From Cyanophora paradoxa (lineage: Eukaryota > Glaucocystophyceae > Cyanophorales > Cyanophoraceae), in NCBI GenBank assembly GCA_004431415.1, contig QPMI01000459.1:1-64000 (forward strand): a stretch of DNA of 64,000 bases, given 5' to 3'. Under the pieces are notes generated by a model. That model made no database searches and was not told the DNA's origin. It worked only from the letters and a program-made list of their open reading frames with translations. Positions 18,834 to 27,300 of this stretch are shown in pieces. Every line of letters begins with the position of its first letter. The first letter of the stretch is position 1. A program made the translations under genes and the position numbers.

Positions 18834-19885
18834 TTACAGCATCTCAAAATCAGAGTCATCGTCGGAAACCAAGTCAATCGGGGCCTCGGGCGCGGACTTA
18901 AGGGGAATGCGGGGAAGGGCCTGCGCTGCCTGCACTAAGTCCTGCCGCTCCTGCTCGCGCTGCGCCGCCAAGGCCGCTGCCGCCTCTGCCTCGCGCCGCT
19001 GCTGAGCCTCGACGCGCGCCCTAAGTTCCGCTGACTCCTTCTTCTTGCGCTCGGCAATCTTGGCCAGCGTCATCTCGCGACGAAGAAGGCGCTCGTGACG
19101 CAACTTGCGTCGGAGTTCGGCCATTTCGCGCTTGGCGATGATGCGCTTCTCAATGGTCTTGACGTGCTGAGTCAGGCGCTTGCTGAAGTGTGACGTCACG
19201 CGAGAACGGGCAATGCCAGCGCCGATCTTCAAGTCTTTTTCGTGTTCCTTGGCGGGATTCTTGACTCGCTCGGAGTTGTCGGTGAATGACGTGGTCTCCA
19301 TGAACTTCTTCTTGACGATTGACTTGGTCTTGATAATGCGGCGCTTGCGAGTCGGGTTTTCGTTGTCGCCTTCAGAGTCGGAAGAGGACTCAGAGTCGTA
19401 TGGAATCGGCACGTCAAAGTCGATAAAGTCGTTGATGTCAGACTCGGCGTCAGAGGCCTCGGACTCGGCGTCATCGACTGGCTCGGGAGCGGGCTCGGCG
19501 ACGGGCTGAGGGGCAGATGACGACGATGACGGAGGGGGGTAATTCGTGAAGACTTGAGGGGGATAGGCCCAGGCGAGCGTCTCGGCGGCAGACTCGGCGA
19601 AAAGCTTGGGGTCGCCCCAGCCAGTGGGAGTCTTGACCCAGCCGGGGACGGGGGCACGTCGACGGGCTCGGGCTTGGGCTCGGGCTTGGGTTGCTTGGAC
19701 TTGGGCAGAAGGGAGGATACAAAGTTGAGGTTGATGGTATGGAAGCCTTCTCCGCTGTGAGCTTGGTAGAGGTACCCCAGCTTGCGGGCACGCTTCTCCA
19801 TTTCACGGGTAGGCCAATCGCGGGACTTAGCCCACATCTCACGGGCCTTGGCAAGGTCCTCGACAAGCTCAGAGGGAATCGACAT
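18834..19885 (-). CDS. Charged coiled-coil viral protein (one frame break)
   Basis: About 350 residues from the ATG at 19885, with a one-base step near 19,640 beside a G-run. The N-terminal 60 residues look globular (ELVEDLAKAREMWAKS, KLGYLYQAHSGEGFHTINL). A Pro/Lys/Glu linker and Ser/Pro-rich acidic stretch follow, then a basic patch (RKRRIIKTKSIVKKK), a long Arg/Glu coiled coil (about 215-320) and an acidic C-terminus ending DSDFEML. Mixed charge and the basic patch suggest nucleic-acid or virion-core association; the family is unknown. No strong promoter motif was found directly upstream. Confidence 0.55.
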
Positions 19886-20018
19886 CTGCGCAAAGGGAAG
19901 AGAGATCAGCAAAGGCAAAACGTGAGGTGACTGAGAGAGCGGACTTGTGAAAATTCGGAGAGGCGGGGATTCCTTGGGCTGAGAGAAGGCGGCGAACCCG
20001 TTTCAAGAGTGAGCCAAA

Positions 20019-20236
20019 ATGGCGGCGGACCGCGGTTTTGTGGGCGATTTTTTTCGCGGTCTAGTTCGCAACGGAAAACGTTGCCAACTGGCCTGAAAAA
20101 AGCCAAATTTAGCGTTGGACCCAAGGCAGAAAAAGGGAGCCGGCCTGACGGAAATCGCCCGAGTGCGTCCGCCGAAGGTCGAGTCTCGGATGGGGGGTAC
20201 ACCCTCAGGGGCCCCCCTGGCCCCTCACCCTGGTAG
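20019..20236 (+). CDS. Possible small basic viral protein (frame break)
   Basis: About 72 residues if MAADRGFVGDFFRGLVRNGK (from 20019) is joined, by one missing base near 20,095, to the frame ending SDGGYTLRGPPGPSPW at 20236. It is basic and Gly/Pro-rich. Support: the frame step is of the usual kind, and its end overlaps the end of the next minus-strand gene by 12 bp, as in two other convergent pairs of the element. Against: short, no family, and no clear promoter motif. Confidence 0.35.
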
Positions 20237-20695
20237 TGCCCTCTCAAAGGGATTTTCGAAGCCGTACAATTCTTGGTAAGTCTCGTAATCCGGGCTGTAC
20301 CCCCTCACAATCTGCGGGAGCCCCATTGAAAGCCTCCGTCTATCCTCTCTCAATTCCCTGCGGAAAAGTCTACGGTCTTCTCGAGCTTCGCGTGTCACGC
20401 CAGCTGGGCGTGGTCTATGATTGTTAGGGTTGTCGTAGCCTGGTCCCACCAGCCTCACGAAATTTTCGCGTATGGCCTCGGGGAGGCTCTGGAAACGGCT
20501 CGTCGCGTGGAACTCAATCCATTCATTGAATCGACGCGGATATTGACGGATGACTTCAAGCACGCCCTGTAAGTTGGGCTCTGGTGTTACGTCGGGGATG
20601 TCATGTCCCGTGAGGTGCCAACGCCAGAACTCGCGCAACCTTTCGAATGCCATATTCAACTCAAAGGGAAAATCGTAATAGAGATTGCCTGACAT
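20225..20695 (-). CDS. Viral protein of unknown function, 156 aa
   Basis: Intact frame from the ATG at 20695, chosen because it directly follows a promoter-like motif. It is helical and rich in Arg, Glu, Phe and Pro (FELNMAFERLREFWRWHL; RFNEWIEFHATSRF). The C-terminal half is strongly basic and acidic in alternation (TREAREDRRLFRRELREDRR). No recognised motif. Confidence 0.55.
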   Translation of the reverse strand: MSGNLYYDFPFELNMAFERLREFWRWHLTGHDIPDVTPEPNLQGVLEVIRQYPRRFNEWIEFHATSRFQSLPEAIRENFVRLVGPGYDNPNNHRPRPAGVTREAREDRRLFRRELREDRRRLSMGLPQIVRGYSPDYETYQELYGFENPFERALPG

Positions 20696-20700
20696 TTTTC

Positions 20701-20714
20701 TCCCCGTCCGAAAA
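20701..20714 (-). promoter_or_regulatory. Viral promoter-like motif (minus strand)
   Basis: Minus strand TTTTCGGACGGGGA, five bases before the ATG at 20695. Confidence 0.45.
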
Positions 20715-20724
20715 TTTCCCCGCT

Positions 20725-20787
20725 TTTGGGTCCAGACTCTGATTTTAACTCTTCCCAAGTCCCAAGTCCCAAGTCCCAAGTCCCAAG
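20725..20787 (+). repeat. Third, direct copy of the inverted-repeat element
   Basis: TGGGTCCAGACTCTGATTTT and AACTCTTCC followed by five tandem CCAAGTC units. It aligns with the right arm at 18675-18778 in the same orientation. Confidence 0.6.
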
Positions 20788-20840
20788 TTTTCGATCGATT
20801 TCACGCGTGAAAAACGCACTTTTCGGCCTTTTCGCATTTA

Positions 20841-20858
20841 TTTTCTCTACCCCGGCCC
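20841..20858 (+). promoter_or_regulatory. Viral promoter motif
   Basis: TTTTCTCTACCCCGGCCC three bases before the ATG at 20862, linking the last small ORF to the viral gene set. Confidence 0.5.
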
Positions 20859-20861
20859 AAA

Positions 20862-20999
20862 ATGGACCCCCTCCCCGAAATCGCGATCGAAAATGGTCGC
20901 GATCGTCTCGTTTTCGCGATCGTCGTGATCGGAATCGTCATCGCGATCGTCGCGATCATGGTGATCACCAGCCTCGTCTACGGTACCCCCCAGCTGTGA
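20862..20999 (+). CDS. Small single-pass membrane protein, 45 aa
   Basis: The ATG at 20862 opens a 45-residue protein: a polar N-terminus with acidic residues (MDPLPEIAIENGRDR), one long Ile/Val membrane helix (about residues 16-39) and a short C-terminus ending GTPQL. Placed directly after a promoter motif and three bases before a perfect hairpin. Such peptides are common in virions with lipid. Function unknown. Confidence 0.5.
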   Translation: MDPLPEIAIENGRDRLVFAIVVIGIVIAIVAIMVITSLVYGTPQL

Positions 21000-21001
21000 C
21001 C

Positions 21002-21022
21002 CGGAGGTTATAAGAACCTCCG
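21002..21022 (+). terminator. Perfect hairpin after last viral ORF
   Basis: CGGAGGTT-ATAAG-AACCTCCG: an 8-bp stem and 5-nt loop, starting three bases after the stop at 20999. It could end the viral transcript, as hairpins do in mimiviruses, or mark the element edge. Confidence 0.45.
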
Positions 21023-21133
21023 CAATCCAAGCGTCACTTCCGAGTCTCGAGCTCTCGGAGTTGCCTTTTCGCGTTTGGCCCATTGATGGCCCTCTTATAT
21101 ATATTTGCGTGACCGCGGATCTCCCGTCTGCAG
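21023..21133 (+). other. Virus-host junction interval, ending in a splice acceptor
   Basis: About 110 bp with no ORF. It includes CCGAG and CTCGG arms around CTCGAG, an AT-rich TATATATATT stretch and a pyrimidine-rich acceptor ending CTGCAG at 21133. The insertion point probably lies here. Confidence 0.5.
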
Positions 21134-22328
21134 GGGTGGACAACCCAATGTCGATGGTGGGAAAGCGCATGGACTTCATTGTCTCCATACCCTTCCTCCA
21201 GAACATTCCAGCTCAGAACTGCAACAAGGTACTCGCGGCATTCTAGATCTGCCAAGCCCTCGCCTACCATGTGCACTCACGAATATTAATGCGGTCTCCC
21301 CGGTGCACGTGGTAGGTGCGGGTCACTTATCGAATTTACACTGGCGATGAAGAATACAGCACCGAATACTTCGCGACGCGGAGCACAAATCCCGCCTTCA
21401 ACTACAGGTACTTACCTTTATAAACTGCCTTTAAATCTACTGCCATGATTGATAATCTCAAAAAACTCTACTTTTAATTTAACCATAAATGCTGATACAC
21501 ACACACTCGAGTATTTTGTAGCTGACCGCGTGATCAATGACGTCGACAGGCGGCAGTTCACCATCGACCCCGTCACCGCCGATTTCGTCCGCTACCTCAA
21601 GAGCGATGGTGCGCCCCCCCATACCCAACGCTTAATTACGCACTTTAAATTTGTTTGAGCTATGTTCGAATTCTGACCATGATCTAACCATACCTTTGGA
21701 GCAGCGATAACATTCCGAGTGACGGGGCAGCCGGACGCGACTGAGCCGACGCCGTTCGACGCGAAGTGGGCTGCAGCGACCACGAGCGGCCGCTCCGGCG
21801 CGCGCTTCCGCACCGCCGCCGCTCTGGCTCCGGCCGCGCACCACGTCAACGAGGCCGTCCTAAGCGAACTGCAGGCGCTGAAGCGCGAGAAGGTTTACAT
21901 ATATAAACCTGCTATATATGGCGCTCCCTGGGTATTTCCATAAATTTATTGAGCATTACGTTGCGCAGGAGGCGATGCAACGGGAGCTGGAGGAGGTGCG
22001 CCGCGCGAAGGCGGTGCCGGTACCGGTGCCGCCGCCTGCGCCAGCGAAGCCAGCAGTACCTCCAGCGGTCAAAGAGGAGCTGGAAAAGGAGCGGAAAAAA
22101 GCGGCGGCTCTGGCAGCGGAGGTGGCGAAGAAAGAAAAGGAGCTGCAAATGCTGCGGTCCAAGGCAGCGCAGCTGGAGGCGATGGTAGAAAAGCTGCAGC
22201 AAGCTGAGAAGAAGATGACCATAGCAGTGGAGTCAATGACGACCGAGACCACGCTTAAAGTAGCGAGCAAGAGCGAAGGCGCCGGCTCTAGAAAGAGCGA
22301 AGGCTCCAAGGTCTGCTCCATTCAGTAG
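21134..22328 (+). CDS. Kinesin-3-like protein, C-terminal part only
   Basis: Five exons in frame: 21134-21228, 21316-21407, 21550-21608, 21705-21892, 21969-22328, all with GT-AG borders. The first four encode a C2-like/DUF3694-type module (MDFIVSIPFLQNIPAQNC, TYRIYTGDEEYSTEYFATRS, FTIDPVTADFVRYLKSD, ITFRVTGQPD), as found after the motor in KIF1/KIF13-type kinesins. The rest is a coiled coil (about 155-245) and a Ser/Lys tail ending CSIQ, a possible CaaX farnesylation signal. No motor domain is present. The upstream exons should lie left of the viral element or are lost. The kinesin assignment rests on similarity of the C2 segment and is moderate; another C2/coiled-coil protein is possible. 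Confidence 0.65.
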
Positions 22329-24364
22329 ACCAATATTAATCGCAATTTAGTGATGCGTCGAATTGATATATATTCGAATTCGAATTCTACATGGAGCTGC
22401 GCCTAGGCCTCCAGCGCCCTCCACATTTCGTATGCATGAGTTTGTATTTTCAGTATGCCGAGCCCCGGCTCGAGTTTTCGCAAACTCGTTAGAGCGAGCA
22501 ATGTAAACGTATGTCACTGTCAGCGTGTGCATTTCGTAACTTAGTAATGTATTATTTTACGTACGAATAGCTGTAGCGAGGACCAAGCAGCAGAGCGCGT
22601 TTCGATTTTTGCAATTAATAGAGTCTGCAATAAGATACGTTTCTTTGCAAGCTTAATATAAATTGCAAGTCTGCAATTCACGCGAAGTAGAATTTGTGGA
22701 ACGGGTTGTACATGTATTCGTTTTCGCGTACTTTCTTCATTTCGACCTCGACTTTCGCGCCCTGGGAGTTCTCCATCTGCAGAGCGCGCGCACGCGCTTC
22801 CAGCTGCCGCAGTGCATACGGTGTTAGCTCTAGAAGCTTAAGGGGTTTCGAATTCGCCTCTAGATCTAGAAAAACAGTAATGTGTTCTTAATCGCAAGAA
22901 TGCATACGTACACGTGCGCACATCGTCGACGTCCTGCTCGAGCACGGTCGTCCGCAGCCGTTGCAGGCGGCCGCAGATCTAGAGGGCGGCTGCGACATCA
23001 ACGTTAACGAGCAGCGGGGGGGCGCAGCTTCCCGTACACAGCAAGCTCCCGGAGGCTCGTCATGTCCGACTGGATGCGCTGAGATCGAGAGCGATTAATG
23101 GGGGGCGCTGTTGGTCGCAAGAAGCTTTTTCAAGCTAAAGAGGAGAATTAAATGCGACCATTGTCAAGGCGTGATTGCGCACTGCCTCGGACAGTGCGCG
23201 GCCCCTGCTAGCGCCTCCTAGCTTAGAGACTGCAGGTGCTTCGGGCTCGAGAATGTTCCAGAATGTTCCACGTTCATACAACATCTTTCTACCCATCTAA
23301 AAGTGTCTAGCTACGACTGGAGACGAGCTCTTTATACGTCTGGACTACGCTCCGTATGATGTGAGGCTCAGATCACATGGAGCTCAGATCATATCAGCCT
23401 CACTTGAATCAGAAACGCCCAGGAGCACAAGTCAGTCCCTGGTACGATCCTAGTACGTACCTGGTACGCTCCTAATACGAGCATGGTACGTTCCTTGTAC
23501 TTATGGTCCCTCCTTCCGACCAGAACATGTACACCATACCGCAAGAAGGGGAGAACGGGATGTCCGGATGTTAATAACGTAAACGTCGAACGCATAGTCG
23601 ACTTCGCTATCGCGCGTTGCTCGGAGCTCAGTGAGGGGGAGCTGCAGCGCTAGCGCCGCGGCGCTAGCTGCGAGAGGGCCCGCCAGCGCCGCTTGCGCCG
23701 GCGCCATCCTCGGAAAGCCTGGCGCGGCGCCGGCAGGGTACGGGCACGCCGTGACGGGGCTCCAATCATGGCAATCATTTGAATCCGAAACGCCGAGCCG
23801 AGATCTAGAGTGCTAGCGCTGCGAGAGCCTCCGGAGATATCGCAATCGATATAGATCTAGACTCGGGCCGGGCCGAGTCGTGTGTCCGGGACGAGCACTG
23901 GCAGCTTGTAAATGAATTCGCACACACCGAGACAAATGGCTAGAGATATAGCTGAGGTGTCCATCTGTGTCAAGTCGAGAGATGAACCTACGGGACTAAG
24001 CCTTTCGGACATCGGACCGGGTGGAGCTCGGATATGGAAATAACTGGAGACGCTACCCCGGGGACTAAGTCTAGAGCTGCAGCACAGGAAAGATCCTACG
24101 CGGGAAAGGGAGTGACTACCCAGGGACGAGAATAGAGATCAGAGGTGGGCAGCGAAGTGAGCTGCAGCTGTAGCTAGCGCTATGCCTAGTAAGCTAGGGC
24201 CTCCGAGAAGGCGCACTATAATCTAAACCACTCTGTACACGCTTCACGGTTGCTTCACGTGGTTCAGTGAGAGGGATCATACTCAGCCAAGAATTGGCGT
24301 AGAGGTCGTCGGGGCCCGGGCGGGCTAAGTCGGCTTAACCGGGGTACAGCGCCAACCGAGAGCG
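22329..24364. other. Intergenic region, no gene seen
   Basis: About 2 kb, AT-richer than flanks in its first part, with many short palindromes (GAATTC and AGATCT types) and one 11-bp minisatellite. No long ORF with protein-like composition or splice pattern was found. It probably includes the kinesin 3' UTR and the TMEM260 promoter. Confidence 0.6.
23440..23500 (+). repeat. 11-bp minisatellite
   Basis: Five to six degenerate units like TGGTACGATCC, TAGTACGTACC, TGGTACGCTCC, TGGTACGTTCC. Confidence 0.65.
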
Positions 24365-27300
24365 ATGAGGCGAAGGAGGAGGGAGGACGTGCGGGCCTCG
24401 CCGGCGGCCGGCACGCCGCCGCCGGTTGCCGATGAGGCGGAGGAACCGCCGAAACCGCTCCCGACCCGCTACGCCTTCCGCGCGTGGTCCGCGGACGACG
24501 GAGCGCCGGTGCCGTACTTGGAGGACTCCTACGCGCAGCGGCACGCCTTTGCTGCGCTTCGGAAGCGCTACGTCGCGCGCAGCTCACGCTCGCGCAGAGA
24601 GCTCCGGCTGCTCTGCGGCCTGGTCTTCTGCGTGTCGCTGGCGGTCTACGTCCGCTGCCTCTACCCTTCGGTGCCTGGCGGCGACAGCGGGGAGCTCATT
24701 CTCTCCGCGTGCAGACTCGGCATCGCCCACCCGCCGGGTTCGCGCCGCGGCGGCGCCTTCTCGGCCGCCGCCGCCGCGAGCTGAGCCGATTGCCGCCGCG
24801 CAGGCTACCCGACGTTCGTAATGCTCGGCCGGCTCTTCATCGAGCTGTTCCGGCCCTTCGGCAGCGTCGCCTGGCGCATGAACCTGATGAGCGCCGTGCT
24901 GGGCGCCTCCTCGAGCGCGGGGCTGCTGGCAGCGGCGGCCACGTGGACGCAGAACCACCCGGCGGCCCTCCTCGGCGCGCTGATGTGGGCCTTCTCGCCC
25001 CTCGCGTGGCTCTACTCAACGCAGGCGCGCCGTCGCCGCCCGCCGAGCGCGATCAAATCTCATCGACACGCGCAGGCCGAGGTTTTCGCGCTGAACAATG
25101 CGATTGTTTCCGTGTTCCTTTACTTCTTCATTCGGTACCTGAAGTACCGCGAGCGGTGCGCGCGGATCAAATCTGCGGTTTGAATTCGAATCGCTCGCTT
25201 GCGATCGGATCGAGCCAGGTGGGTCGCCTACGCCGGGGCGTTCACCTTCGGCGTTGGGGGTACCAACCAGCACACCATCGTCCTCTTCGGCATCCCCATG
25301 GCGCGTCCACGCTGTACCCCCCTCCCCCCTCCTCCCCCCGTCGCCCCTAACGCCGCGTACCCCCTCCCCCCCTCCTCCCAGGCGCTCTGCGTCCTGTGGG
25401 CGGGGCGGCGGGACCTGTGGAACTTCCCCGCCCTCCTCCGCTTCGGCCTGCTCTTCGCGGGGGGTATGGCGCCCTACGCCTACATGCCCTTCGGCTCCTG
25501 GCACGCCCCGGAGGGCGCGTACCCCCCTCCAACTTCCGCCCCCCTCCAGGCCTCCCTGAGGCCGCCGCCTTAGGGTCCTGGGGCGACATCACGACGCCGG
25601 CGGGCTTCGTTCGCCACTTCCTGCGCTCGGAGTACGGCACGTTCCGCCTCGCCAACATGGACGAGAAGTGCGCCCCAACCCCCCTCCCGCCTCCTCTCAT
25701 TCGATCGCTCTGCCCTCCGAGTTCTCACCGCTGACGGGCTCTACCCCCCCTTTCCTCCCCCCCCCCCCCCCCCCCCCCAGGTCGAACCTGGGCGCGGTGC
25801 TGGAGCGGCTGGCCCTCTACGCGCGCAACCTCGCGCCCCAGGCCACGTACCCCGGCTACGCGTGCGCCCTGTCCCGCGCCGCGCCCCCCTAGGAGGGAAG
25901 GCGGCGGCTAGGCTATGCTTCTCTGGGGCGGCCCGAGGGGACGCCGCCCCCTGCCTCGTACAAACGGCCTTCCGCCGCCGCCTGCTGAACGGACGTCCCT
26001 CCACGGGCTCCCGCCTCGTCTGAACGCCGCCCCCTGCTTCTCATAATCGGCCTTCGTCAAAAGCATCTCAGAAGCCCACAGCGAGAACCAACTCAGAACC
26101 TCAGATCCTCCTCCTCCTTCTAGACGGCCTTCGTTCTCCTCCGCCTGCCGCCTGCTGAACGAATCGTCCCCTCCGCAGGCTCGCGGCGGTGGGCTTCATG
26201 CGGATCTTCCGCGTGACGGCGGCGCCGCACCCGCGGGACGGGCCCGATCGCCTCCTCCCCGTCGGCCGCGCCCTCCTCCTCACGTGCGCCCGCCCGCCCT
26301 CTCTCTCTCCCTCCCTCCCTCCCTCCCTCCTGCCGCGCCTGGGGCGGCCCTGAAGCCCGAAGCTGAGGGGCCCCTGTACCCCGCCCCCTCTCCTCCTCTC
26401 CTTAGGCTCGCGGTCGTCGAGCCCCTAGAGCCTCTACCCCCCCCCCTGACGCGTACCCCCAGGTACGCGTTCTACATGGCGGTCTTCAACTACCTGGCGA
26501 ACCTCCCGCTCGAGAAGGAGCAGTTCCAGGGCATCTTCGCCCGCTTCTGGATGCAGGCGCGCGAGCGAGCGAGCGCGGGGCGGGGGAGGGGGGCTGGCTG
26601 ATCTTATCCTAAGATTCTTAGTCCCTGTCGGCCCAGGGCTTAGTCCCCGTCGCGATCTAACTCCCCCGCGCGCAGCCGAACCTGGTCTTCTTCTCGTGGC
26701 TGGCGTGCGGGGCGGCCGACCTCTCCGAAATCGCCGCCGGCTTCTCCGGCCTCCTCGGAGCGGTGCGTTCCGCCTCCTTTCAGGCTTTCTCCGCCTGGAG
26801 CTGTCTGCAGAGGCTTCGAGGCTGAGGAGGGTCCGGGGCCGCAGGCGGAGGGCGAGGAGGAGGAGGAAGGGGAGCGGCGGGCGCGGGGGAAGAAGAGGAA
26901 GGAGGAGGAGAAGGGCGGCGGGGCCGGGACGGGCCGCCCCAGGAAGGGTGGCGCGGGCCGCGCGCGGCTGGCGCAGGCCGCGCTCCTGCTCGCCTGCGTC
27001 GCCCTCCCCGCATTCCAGGCGAGCTCTCTTCTTCATTGTAGGTTAACCGGCCGCCCCGTCTCTGACTCTCGCGGGCTGGCAGGCGGCGCGGCACTGGCAC
27101 AGCTCGGACTTCCACTCCTCCCGCCACATCGAGCAGGTGCCGCCGCTGTTTGCTTTGCTTCCCCGTCTGCTTCGCTGTTCGCTCTGACGCCGCCTCGGCA
27201 GTTCGGGCGGGGCCTGCTGGCGCCGCTGCCGGCCAACGCGACGCTCCTCACGAAGGGCGATCTCATCGTCAACAGCGCCCGCTACGTCCAGGCCCGCCCC

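Larger units (their letters stand above)
1..21022. mobile_element. Endogenous mriyavirus-like DNA virus, left end outside window
   Basis: Seen: closely packed, apparently intronless genes with short gaps, a shared upstream motif, an A32-type ATPase, a VLTF3-like protein, two HUH endonucleases and fibre genes, followed directly by spliced host exons from 21,134. Known: A32 ATPase and VLTF3 are Nucleocytoviricota hallmarks; the proposed Mriyaviricetes combine them with an HUH endonuclease and lack DNA and RNA polymerases. Inference: a member or relative of that class integrated in an algal chromosome. A double-jelly-roll major capsid gene was not found and may lie left of the window. The right limit is taken at the hairpin after the last small ORF; no target-site duplication or terminal repeat could be matched because the left end is missing. 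Confidence 0.8.

Noticed and set aside
18514-18938. Small plus-strand frames over the inverted-repeat region
   Set aside because: Composition follows the CCAAG repeats (runs of KAPSPK type) and no motif or promoter supports a gene.
21-20236. Calling the interrupted viral genes pseudogenes
   Set aside because: Frame changes are all explained by missing bases, domains are complete, and a host gene has the same fault.
1-21022. Bacteriophage or bacterial contamination because of tail-fibre-like proteins
   Set aside because: VLTF3 and A32-type ATPase are eukaryotic-virus hallmarks, ribosome binding sites are absent, a T-rich promoter motif is used instead, and the sequence continues into spliced exons.
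1-21022. Polinton/Maverick transposon
   Set aside because: No protein-primed DNA polymerase or retroviral-type integrase in the visible part, while HUH endonucleases and VLTF3 are present. The unseen left end could still change this.
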